This document shows, piece by piece, positions 1-5,051 of a DNA stretch of 7,765 nt. Both the position numbers and the translations under genes were made by a program. The first letter of the stretch is position 1. Each line of letters starts with the position of its first letter. Below the pieces are notes generated by a model, which had not been told where the DNA came from, made no database searches, and saw only the letters and a list, made by a program, of their open reading frames with translations. The stretch is from Acidaminococcaceae bacterium UBA2453 (GTDB lineage: Bacteria > Bacillota > Negativicutes > Acidaminococcales > Acidaminococcaceae): contig DDQB01000058.1 of NCBI GenBank assembly GCA_002342505.1, positions 1-7,765 on the forward strand, in the 5' to 3' direction.

Positions 1-126
1 GCAATAAATTTTTTTGTAATTTTTTTCAAAAATGGGTTTCATTTTTACGCCCTATCGGAATTATATAAGTGAAATCAAAAATCAAAAATTTTAATAAATT
101 TCTACACAACTTGGAGGTGTTTACCA
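1..126 (+). promoter_or_regulatory. AT-rich leader of the helicase gene, with hairpin and ribosome binding site
   Basis: This leader is very AT-rich and holds no gene. Positions 28-46 form a perfect 7-base stem (AAAAATG/CATTTTT) with a 5-base loop. It could be an operator, or a weak terminator for a gene to the left. A TATATAAG stretch at 62-69 could be a -10 element, but no convincing -35 lies at the right distance, so no promoter is claimed. Two ATCAAAA copies sit at 74-87. GGAGGTG at 113-119, seven bases before the ATG at 127, is a strong ribosome binding site that fixes the helicase start. Confidence 0.5.
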
Positions 127-1653
127 ATGCAAGAAACAAAACTACAGTACCTGATGGACCTGCCCCTCACCGACGCGGGCTGCGCGGACCGGCTGCGCAT
201 GTTACTCGGCGCGGACTGGAAGTTTGTGCCCCAGATCGGTCACTGGATCCACTGGGACGGACGCTGCTGGCAGGAAGAAACGGACGGATCCGTACGCATC
301 GCAGCCATCGAAGCTTATCGGAACCTCACCCTTGCCATCCGCAGCCTGCCCAATTCCCAGGACTTCAGGGAGATGCAGCGCCGGCAGTCTGTGACCGATT
401 ACCTGAAACGGGCGGAAAGTATCGGCCACGTCAACGGCGCTCTCTGTTTTCTGGAAGGGCTGTTGAAAAAAGACTACGCCGACTTCGACACGAACCCGTA
501 CCTGCTGAACCTGCAGAACGGAACGCTGGACCTGGCAACAGGCGAACTGCGCCCCCACTGCAGGAGGGATTACCTGACAAAAATGTGCGCCGCTTCATAT
601 GTTACGAAGGCGAATGAACAGAAAGTTACAAAGGCGAATGAACAGAAAATTTGCACGCCGGAATGCAGCGCAGAAAACATTGACACGGCGAAGGACGAAT
701 TGCCATCCAATGAAAACGCTGCCGCCGACGCTCCTGTTTCTTTGGAAAACGCAACGCCCGCCGATTCGTTATGGCTGCAGACCGTCAGCACCATCCTTCC
801 CGACCCGTCCATCCGCCGCTGGATGCAGAAATTCATCGGCTACTGCCTCACCGGCAGCACGGAAGAAGAAAAGTTCGTCATCGCCTACGGCCCCGGTGGC
901 TGTGGCAAAGGCACCTTCTTTGAAACCATCGCCGCAGTCCTTGGCAACTACAAAGCCACAGTCCCCATCGACATGCTGCTCTCCGGCAGCTTCTACTCCG
1001 ACGGCAACAATCCCACGCCGGAACTGGCAAAACTGCCGGGCAAACGGTACGTGCTTTCCAACGAGAGCAACAAAAGCCGCCGCATGGACGAAGCCAAAAT
1101 AAAACTCCTCACCGGAGGCGATACCATCACCGCCCGCCGGTTGCACGCGGATCCCTTTGAGTTTCATCCCGCGTTTAAACTGATCCTGCAGACCAACTAT
1201 CTGCCTTCCCTGTCCGACGCAAAGGACCAGGGCATTCGCCGCCGTCTGGTCATCGTGCCTTTTAACGCAACCATCGAACGCCGCGATCCAAAGCTGAAAC
1301 AGAAATTACTGACGGAAGAAAACTGGAACGCCTGCCTGGCCTGGTGCGTGGAGGGGGCGAAGTTATGGCGGCAGGAAGGCCTCGACGACCTGCCGGAAGA
1401 AATGAGCAACGTAACGGAGGCGTTTTATGAAGACAGCGATCTGCTGCAGCAGTGGCTGGACGAACGGACGGAACCCAGCCTGGGCTTTCTGAAATTTGAC
1501 CGTGCGCTGAAAGATTTCAACGAATGGCTGGCCCTCGGCGGCAACAGCACAATCCAGCGCAAAAGCTTTTCCGAAGCCATGAAAGCCCACGGAAAAATTA
1601 AGTCCAGACGGGGCATCGGGTACGGCTTCTCCGGCCTGTGCCTGCGGACATAA
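127..1653 (+). CDS. P4/D5-family phage or plasmid replicative helicase (SF3), without primase domain
   Basis: Superfamily 3 helicase of the 'phage/plasmid primase, P4 family' group, 508 residues. It is expected to form a ring that opens and unwinds DNA at an element's origin. Visible in order: a D5-type N-terminal region (about 16-150) with the conserved stretch FDTNPYLLNLQNG at 120-132; a Walker A loop GPGGCGKGT at 255-263; a Walker B-like strand ending in N312-E313; a sensor strand KLILQTN at 351-357; an arginine-finger region GIRRR at 369-373; and a likely winged-helix C-terminus (about 430-508). P4 alpha is nearly 800 residues with an N-terminal primase; that half is absent here and may be a separate upstream gene. 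Residues about 159-211 are a polar, low-complexity insertion with a duplicated octapeptide. The ATG is set by GGAGGTG seven bases upstream. The iteron-like array follows directly, consistent with a replication module. Confidence 0.9.
   Translation: MQETKLQYLMDLPLTDAGCADRLRMLLGADWKFVPQIGHWIHWDGRCWQEETDGSVRIAAIEAYRNLTLAIRSLPNSQDFREMQRRQSVTDYLKRAESIGHVNGALCFLEGLLKKDYADFDTNPYLLNLQNGTLDLATGELRPHCRRDYLTKMCAASYVTKANEQKVTKANEQKICTPECSAENIDTAKDELPSNENAAADAPVSLENATPADSLWLQTVSTILPDPSIRRWMQKFIGYCLTGSTEEEKFVIAYGPGGCGKGTFFETIAAVLGNYKATVPIDMLLSGSFYSDGNNPTPELAKLPGKRYVLSNESNKSRRMDEAKIKLLTGGDTITARRLHADPFEFHPAFKLILQTNYLPSLSDAKDQGIRRRLVIVPFNATIERRDPKLKQKLLTEENWNACLAWCVEGAKLWRQEGLDDLPEEMSNVTEAFYEDSDLLQQWLDERTEPSLGFLKFDRALKDFNEWLALGGNSTIQRKSFSEAMKAHGKIKSRRGIGYGFSGLCLRT
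601..648 (+). repeat. 24-base tandem duplication inside the helicase gene
   Basis: Two head-to-tail 24-base units (601-624 and 625-648) differ at one base (gttacg versus gttaca) and encode VTKANEQK twice, at residues 159-174. The duplication keeps the frame. It lies at the beginning of a Glu/Asn/Ala-rich segment that separates the D5-type N-terminal region from the ATPase core, probably a flexible linker that tolerates length change. The near identity suggests a recent slippage event. Confidence 0.9.
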
Positions 1654-1687
1654 TCGTATCGTAGAGTAAAATCTCTCGCCGAAGCAA

Positions 1688-1780
1688 AATACCTGTAGTT
1701 GACGCAAAACGCTGCAAGCGCAGGTATTCTTTGATAAATATAGGGGAACATCGCCTGCGCTGGACACAGCCACCGCAGGC
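1688..1780 (+). other. Cluster of overlapping, mutually exclusive inverted repeats
   Basis: Starting 35 bases after the helicase stop are five segments that can pair in competing ways. AATACCTG (1688-1695) pairs with CAGGTATT (1721-1728). CGCT (1710-1713) pairs with AGCG (1717-1720). AGCGCAGG (1717-1724) pairs with CCTGCGCT (1754-1761). GCCTGCG (1753-1759) pairs with CGCAGGC (1774-1780). All arms are perfect. As the central segments are shared, the folds exclude one another, as in attenuators or plasmid copy-control RNAs. A TTGACG at 1699-1704 has no well-placed -10, so no promoter is called. The function could be a structured RNA, a single-strand initiation site or protein-binding sites; the sequence alone does not decide. 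Confidence 0.5.
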
Positions 1781-1784
1781 CCAA

Positions 1785-1810
1785 GTGCACTTTGGTGAAC
1801 TTAGGTGAAG
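1785..1810 (+). repeat. Iteron run 1: three hexamer cores at 10-base period
   Basis: GTGCAC (1785), GTGAAC (1795) and GTGAAG (1805) are spaced exactly 10 bases apart. The first is degenerate but lies inside a perfect 10-base palindrome, AAGTGCACTT (1783-1792). A single inverted copy, GGTGAATTTT read on the minus strand, follows at 1822-1831. Confidence 0.7.
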
Positions 1811-1871
1811 GAAAAAAACATAAAATTCACCTGCAGCAAATCCAGAAACCATGCAATGTTTAATGGCGCCA

Positions 1872-1891
1872 GGTGAACTTTGGTGAACATT
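1872..1891 (+). repeat. Iteron run 2: two decamers
   Basis: GGTGAACTTT at 1872-1881 is followed without a gap by GGTGAACATT at 1882-1891. The first is the best match to the consensus and is identical to the copy at 2006-2015. The pair lies just left of the AT-rich core. Confidence 0.8.
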
Positions 1892-1900
1892 TTCCCCGTG

Positions 1901-1948
1901 TTATTTATATATAAAACTTGCTTATATATAAAAAACAGATAATAAAAA
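1901..1948. other. AT-rich core with 12-base direct repeat, candidate unwinding element
   Basis: Nearly all A and T. It contains the 12-mer TTATATATAAAA twice, at 1905-1916 and 1922-1933. It lies between iterons of opposite orientation (plus to the left, minus to the right). A repeated AT-rich block beside iterons is a usual feature of origins melted by a replication protein. The unwinding role is inferred. Confidence 0.55.
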
Positions 1949-1965
1949 GTTCACTAAAATTCACC
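1946..1965 (-). repeat. Iteron run 3: two decamers on the minus strand
   Basis: Read on the minus strand, GGTGAATTTT (1965-1956) is followed directly by AGTGAACTTT (1955-1946), again at a 10-base period. This inverts the orientation relative to run 2 on the other side of the AT-rich core. Confidence 0.75.
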
Positions 1966-2005
1966 TGTTGTTGTGTAAAGCCAGTACCTGTAAGGATTTG
2001 AGGCA

Positions 2006-2055
2006 GGTGAACTTTTGCGAAAACTGGTGAATTTCAGTGAAGAAAGGTGAATTTT
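2006..2055 (+). repeat. Iteron run 4: five decamers in exact 10-base register
   Basis: Five contiguous decamers: GGTGAACTTT (2006), TGCGAAAACT (2016), GGTGAATTTC (2026), AGTGAAGAAA (2036) and GGTGAATTTT (2046). The second is the most degenerate, the others keep the GTGAA core. This is the longest run and the clearest sign that the period is functional and not chance. Confidence 0.8.
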
Positions 2056-2066
2056 TTATCAGAACG

Positions 2067-2082
2067 GCGGTCAATTGATCGC
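2067..2082. repeat. Imperfect 16-base palindrome next to the iterons
   Basis: The sequence from 2067 to 2082 has arms GCGGTCAA and TTGATCGC, with one mismatched pair and a perfect TCAATTGA centre. It begins 11 bases after the last iteron. It could bind a dimeric protein such as a repressor. Nothing further can be said from sequence. Confidence 0.4.
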
Positions 2083-2131
2083 TGTTATAAAACCAAAAGA
2101 AAATTACACACTTTACTTGAAAAACCAAACA

Positions 2132-2155
2132 GCACGATGCTCCGTGCCATTTTTC
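2132..2155. terminator. Short hairpin, possible secondary terminator
   Basis: GCACG (2132-2136) and CGTGC (2143-2147) form a 5-base stem with a 6-base loop. It is followed by CATTTTT on the plus strand and by a T-rich stretch on the minus strand. Its right end, GTGCCATTTT (2144-2153), recurs exactly 60 bases later in the stronger hairpin, suggesting duplication of one terminator. The short stem keeps this uncertain. Confidence 0.4.
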
Positions 2156-2167
2156 CTGTTTGCAAGC

Positions 2168-2213
2168 GATAAAAAAATAAATAGCACAGGCTGCACCGAA
2201 CCTGTGCCATTTT
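2168..2213 (-). terminator. Rho-independent terminator of the AAA/nuclease gene, probably bidirectional
   Basis: GCACAGG (2184-2190) and CCTGTGC (2201-2207) form a 7-base GC-rich stem with a 10-base loop. Read on the minus strand, it starts about 34 bases after the stop at 2242 and is followed by TATTTATTTTTTT, a good U-tract. On the plus strand it is followed only by CATTTTAAG, so it may weakly end transcripts arriving from the helicase side. Its place between converging genes fits a shared terminator. Confidence 0.75.
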
Positions 2214-2241
2214 AAGAAATCACTTTGGGTTCCTGTTATTC

Positions 2242-3834
2242 TCACACCATGCCTTCAAACAGAACCTTACCGCCAACTTCCACCCGCTTTACGCCGGTCT
2301 CTTTATTTTTGTTGAAGTTAAAGCTCAGCATGTAACCCGCGTCCAGGTTCCAGTAATCCAAATACTCCCGGATCTGCTGTTCCCCTTCTTCGTTGTACCG
2401 TTCCCCGCGCCATATCTTTAATTCAATAATGTATTGCTGGCCCAGGTAATCCACGATCACATCCGTGCGGGTCTGGTCACGGGTCTGGGCTTCTATGTAG
2501 TAGTTCCCCGTACCGTTGATGATGGGTTTCAAAAACAGCAGGAACTGCTCCCTGCCATCCTTTTCCTTAAACCTGTCCACCAACGGCCCACACACCTGCT
2601 CATAGGTCGCGATGAACCGTTCCATGATCAGACGCATGTCCAGCTTCCCGTCTTTTACAAACCGGTTCGCCCCAAGTTGGCCTTCCTTGTAGAAGGCGCT
2701 GCTCTTCATCTCGCCTTCGGTAAGGAAATAGTTATACAGCATTGTCTCAAAGATCCGGTTGGAGATTCGCACTGCGTTGTTCTCGTTGCGGATAAAACCA
2801 TACATTTTCATTTGGGCAATGGATGACTGCATCCCGTTATAAGGAATCCTGATCCCGTCCATCAGGATGCTGCGCAAGGTATCCTTTAGTTCCGGCAGGT
2901 TCTCCAGCTTCCCAATCAATGACTGAAACAGCGTATTATCCTCTGCCAGCAGTAACTTGATAGCTTCGTCCAGTCCCCTCCTTGTCCACGTTTCCGAAAG
3001 GCTCGCGAACTGTTTGCTCACTACCGTGTCCAGCAGCTGGCAGATGCGGCTCACTAAAAACGGGTAGCCATTGGTGTAGGCCCGGATCTGCTTCGCCATC
3101 TCCGCCGCGTCCATCCCCGTGTGATGGTCTGCCTCGTAGTCCTCCAGCATGCCTTGGATGCCCGGCTCCGACAGGCTCATGTCCACATTGAAGTCTGCCG
3201 CAATGTTCCAGGGGCTGTTTACTTTGTGCAGGCCTTCCTCGCGGATTTTGCTTTTTATATATCTTATGTCCGTTACCCCTGCAAAAATGACAGAGTGGAA
3301 GGCAGGCGTGTTGTCCGTCTCCCGGCTGATGTAGGCTTTCCGCAATTGGGAAAGGAAATCCAGGAACACCTGGTTGTTGGCGGCGCTGTCCACTTCGTCG
3401 ATCATAAGGACGATGGGTAAAACGGATTTGCGGATCCACTTCTTAAGGATCCGAAAGAGACCGTCCATCGTGGCGCGGCTCCTGTCCGCCTCAGCGAATT
3501 GCTCCAGTTCTCCCAGGATTTCGGCAGGGACCGGGACATCTTCAAAGTCATGAAGATCCACGATTAATCTTGCAATCGCCTGTGAAAAGGATGAGCCAGT
3601 CTCAAACACATCTTTATCAATGCCCTGAAAATCCAGTGAAAGAACAATGTACTCACTGCGCAGGGCATTCTTCAGCGCGTGCAGCGTCGTGGTCTTGCCA
3701 TACTGCCGCGCGCGGTTCATAGTAAAGTACTTGCCCGCGTCTACCAGTTTTTTTATCTCTTTTACCCGTTCGGAGATATCTACCATATAATGTTTGGACG
3801 GAATGCAGACCGCCGTGGTATTGAACTCTTTCAT
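2242..3834 (-). CDS. AAA-like ATPase fused to a PD-(D/E)XK nuclease-like domain
   Basis: A 530-residue protein of the AAA-like ATPase group that carries a C-terminal PD-(D/E)XK domain (related to AAA-ATPase_like plus DUF1703 proteins). Visible: a P-loop RARQYGKTTT at 41-50, lacking the usual first glycine; Walker B IVLMIDEVD at 141-149; a sensor-like strand VIFAGVTDI at 182-190; a helical middle; and nuclease-like motifs D458, then E471-x-K473 in IIELKIW. These are the residues expected of an active metal-binding fold. ATP hydrolysis and DNA cleavage are inferred from these motifs; the family's role is not established, though accessory-island location suggests defence or conflict. AAAGGAG lies ten bases before the ATG, with a 53-base gap to the upstream small gene, so it is probably the last gene of the minus-strand operon. 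It converges on the helicase. Confidence 0.85.
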   Translation of the reverse strand: MKEFNTTAVCIPSKHYMVDISERVKEIKKLVDAGKYFTMNRARQYGKTTTLHALKNALRSEYIVLSLDFQGIDKDVFETGSSFSQAIARLIVDLHDFEDVPVPAEILGELEQFAEADRSRATMDGLFRILKKWIRKSVLPIVLMIDEVDSAANNQVFLDFLSQLRKAYISRETDNTPAFHSVIFAGVTDIRYIKSKIREEGLHKVNSPWNIAADFNVDMSLSEPGIQGMLEDYEADHHTGMDAAEMAKQIRAYTNGYPFLVSRICQLLDTVVSKQFASLSETWTRRGLDEAIKLLLAEDNTLFQSLIGKLENLPELKDTLRSILMDGIRIPYNGMQSSIAQMKMYGFIRNENNAVRISNRIFETMLYNYFLTEGEMKSSAFYKEGQLGANRFVKDGKLDMRLIMERFIATYEQVCGPLVDRFKEKDGREQFLLFLKPIINGTGNYYIEAQTRDQTRTDVIVDYLGQQYIIELKIWRGERYNEEGEQQIREYLDYWNLDAGYMLSFNFNKNKETGVKRVEVGGKVLFEGMV

Positions 3835-3887
3835 CCGGTCACAACTCCTTTACAACTACCACTTTAAAACGATACAATAAAACGGCC

Positions 3888-4085
3888 TCAGGCATCCTCC
3901 AGTACATCCTTCATTGCTTCTTCAAATGTGGAGTATCTTTTATATTTTTCAGGATGTTTTTTAATTGCGCAGTATTCATTCATCGCTGCAATTGTTTCTG
4001 CATTAAAGTTCTCTTTTATAATTGCAAACGGAGCGCCCTTTGCCTTGTGATATCCATTTTCCTGTTTCAGATTTACATGCTTCAT
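3888..4085 (-). CDS. Small protein with RelB/DinJ antitoxin-like C-terminus, N-terminus missing
   Basis: 65 residues from the ATG at 4085, which has AGGGA about seven bases upstream. An ATG nine codons earlier (4112) has a poorer ribosome site. The part from GAPFAII through NAETIAAM to the end, including HPEKYKRYSTFEEAMKDVL, resembles the C-terminal half of RelB/DinJ antitoxins, the portion that wraps a YafQ/RelE-type toxin. The usual N-terminal ribbon-helix-helix (about 45 residues) is not present; the preceding residues look unrelated. No toxin gene of that family adjoins it. It follows DUF2442 and precedes the AAA/nuclease gene on the same strand. It may be a decayed antitoxin, an anti-toxin decoy or an unrelated small protein. 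The family call comes from resemblance of the tail only. Confidence 0.55.
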   Translation of the reverse strand: MKHVNLKQENGYHKAKGAPFAIIKENFNAETIAAMNEYCAIKKHPEKYKRYSTFEEAMKDVLEDA

Positions 4086-4175
4086 TTTATTTCCCTGCAA
4101 TTCTCTCGCCATTGCTTCATTAACGTAATCTTCTGGATTGTATTAAGAAATCCAATGTAAATCCTTGAACTCCTT
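4086..4175 (-). pseudogene. Possible decayed 5' part of the antitoxin-like gene
   Basis: Directly after the DUF2442 stop on the minus strand lies AAGGAG (4175-4170), a good ribosome site with no ATG at a usual distance; ATT or TTG codons stand there instead. The antitoxin frame stays open upstream of its ATG as NPEDYVNEAMAREL until a TAA near 4145, and all three frames here carry protein-like fragments ending in stops. This fits a gene start lost by mutation, but it could also be plain leader sequence. Confidence 0.3.
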
Positions 4176-4463
4176 TTATCCTGCTATTTGTTCATCGGCA
4201 TAGTCCAGGCTATATAAGAAGTCCGGATCTATGTCAATACATTCAAACGGATCATTGTTTCCTGTTACATCCCAGGCCAATGAATCATTCATGATTTTAC
4301 ATCTTTCCATAAAGAACGATATGTCGCTCAGCTTTTTGAATACGCCTTTTCCAAGTTTGGGCTTAACATCATACCGCACAATTTTACCATCGCAAAAATA
4401 CACGGAAACCGTAAAATCTTCGTGAGGCACAACCTGCACAATGTCCGGCGTATAATCCATCAT
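4176..4463 (-). CDS. DUF2442 domain protein
   Basis: A 95-residue protein of the DUF2442 family, function unknown. Hallmarks seen: an opening strand PDIVQVVPHEDFTVSVYF, a DGKIVRYD turn, KLSD with F near the middle, an aromatic LAWD, and the terminal DIDPDFLY motif. I start it at the ATG at 4463 because AGGAGG lies eight bases before it. The open frame continues six codons further to an ATG at 4481 that overlaps the DUF4160 stop context but has no ribosome site of its own. It follows DUF4160 by 18 bases, a pairing common in bacteria. Some authors suspect such pairs are toxin-antitoxin-like, but I know of no proof. Confidence 0.85.
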   Translation of the reverse strand: MMDYTPDIVQVVPHEDFTVSVYFCDGKIVRYDVKPKLGKGVFKKLSDISFFMERCKIMNDSLAWDVTGNNDPFECIDIDPDFLYSLDYADEQIAG

Positions 4464-4481
4464 AATGCTTTCCTCCTGCAT

Positions 4482-4742
4482 TTACATCAGCGGCGCTATT
4501 TTATTTAAGGGAAGATTATCTTTCGCAAGTTCCCAGTTTTGCATAAGTTCATCCCGGTGAATTTCACACCATGCCAGTACCAGTTTTAACTGCCTCGCCG
4601 GGAAGATGCCCCGGATTACCCTGCCCTTGGTAATATCGACAAGCACCTTTTGTCCGTTATATTCCGCATGAAAATGCGGCGGCTGATGATCTTCGTAATA
4701 CATAGTTATCCGAATTCCAAAAAACAACGATAGTTCTGGCAT
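4482..4742 (-). CDS. DUF4160 domain protein
   Basis: An 86-residue protein of the DUF4160 family, function unknown, at full usual length. The hallmark is GIRITMYYEDHQPPHFHAEY (residues 9-28), where the two close histidines in PHFHAEY and the preceding D-H are conserved and might bind a metal or act catalytically; that role is inferred. It continues with VDITKGRVIRGIFP and an aromatic helix with AWCEIHRDEL. GGAGGT seven bases before the ATG is a near-perfect ribosome site. The gene precedes DUF2442 in the usual order and sits three bases after a candidate small ORF whose last codons include that ribosome site, so translation of the two may be coupled. Confidence 0.88.
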   Translation of the reverse strand: MPELSLFFGIRITMYYEDHQPPHFHAEYNGQKVLVDITKGRVIRGIFPARQLKLVLAWCEIHRDELMQNWELAKDNLPLNKIAPLM

Positions 4743-4745
4743 ATT

Positions 4746-4853
4746 TTAACCTCCAACAAGATTCACAGTTTTCCATTCTGTAATATTGCGCGATTTGGAA
4801 TCAATGTTCACGCCCATTATATACGCCCGGCGCATGTCCGCTGCGTATGGCAT
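4746..4853 (-). CDS. Candidate 35-residue small ORF ahead of DUF4160
   Basis: An open frame from ATG 4853, with AAGAG about eight bases upstream, to TAA 4746, encoding 35 residues that begin MPYAADMRRAYIMGVNI and end TVNLVGG. The last Gly-Gly codons are the Shine-Dalgarno site of DUF4160, and only three bases separate the genes, a layout typical of translational coupling. An in-frame ATG at 4874 would add seven residues but lies almost at the expected transcription start. No family is recognised. It could be a real small protein, a leader peptide, or a chance frame in a roughly 130-base leader. Confidence 0.35.
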   Translation of the reverse strand: MPYAADMRRAYIMGVNIDSKSRNITEWKTVNLVGG

Positions 4854-4878
4854 GTCGTATCTCTTTTCTTTCATTCAT

Positions 4879-4908
4879 ATTATACACTACACAGGCAACG
4901 TTCAGCAA
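4879..4908 (-). promoter_or_regulatory. Promoter of the DUF4160-DUF2442 operon, with phased repeat at -35
   Basis: Read on the minus strand, a perfect TATAAT occupies 4884-4879, with TTGCTG at 4908-4903 as a partial -35, spacing 18. The hexamer CGTTGC occurs twice, ten bases apart (4910-4905 and 4900-4895), covering the -35 and the start of the spacer. This is a plausible site for a repressor, perhaps an operon product; the operator role is inferred. Confidence 0.6.
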
Positions 4909-4979
4909 CGGAAGATTTAGCGGGGAAACGCAAATCCACCATCCTGCCACAATTTCACAACATATTCCTTTCCAACTTG

Positions 4980-4988
4980 TGCTATAAT
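4980..4988 (+). promoter_or_regulatory. Extended -10 promoter of the M48 protease gene
   Basis: TGCTATAAT at 4980-4988 is a perfect extended -10 element. No good -35 stands 16-18 bases upstream (TTCACA at 4954-4959 is too far), which extended -10 promoters tolerate. It implies a leader of roughly 55 bases before the ATG at 5052. It is divergent from the DUF4160 promoter about 100 bases to the left. Confidence 0.65.
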
Positions 4989-5051
4989 AAAAACAACAAA
5001 TCAGAAACCAATGCTGCTTCCGCATGGTTCAATCCTCAGGAGGTTTCTCTT

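Larger units (their letters stand above)
1783..2082. other. Putative replication origin or copy-control region (P4-like iterons)
   Basis: A gene-free stretch with repeated decamers of consensus GGTGAAYTTT. They are grouped as plus-strand runs (1785-1810, 1872-1890, 2006-2055) and minus-strand copies (1822-1831, 1946-1965) around an AT-rich core at 1901-1948. Within each run the period is exactly 10 bases, placing the sites on one face of the helix. From memory, phage P4 alpha binds decameric type I iterons with a GGTGAAC core at ori and crr. Finding such repeats next to an alpha-type helicase supports an origin. An imperfect 16-base palindrome (2067-2082) ends the region. An alternative is an operator array for a regulator. 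Confidence 0.7.

Noticed and set aside
1654..1740. Promoter from TTGACG at 1699
   Set aside because: The nearest TATTCT at 1725-1730 is 20 bases away and lies in an inverted-repeat arm; evidence is too weak.
1783..2055. CRISPR array
   Set aside because: The repeats are 10-base units in contiguous runs on both strands, with no unique spacers of constant length and no cas genes.
1961..2245. Open frame of 94 codons on the minus strand across the iteron region
   Set aside because: Much of it is translated iterons and the terminator hairpin, with an odd Phe/Cys-rich composition; it also begins at the stop of the AAA/nuclease gene without a ribosome site.
2936..3439. Open frame of 167 codons on the minus strand
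   Set aside because: It is an alternative frame within the AAA/nuclease gene, with Pro/Gly/His-rich composition and no ribosome site.
4801..5025. Open frame of 74 codons on the minus strand across the divergent promoters
   Set aside because: It runs through both TATAAT promoters, lacks a ribosome site and ends inside the DUF4160 leader.
4977..5051. Upstream start for the M48 protease
   Set aside because: It would begin within the -10 element and put 25 polar residues ahead of a clean signal peptide; the ATG at 5052 has AGGAGG.
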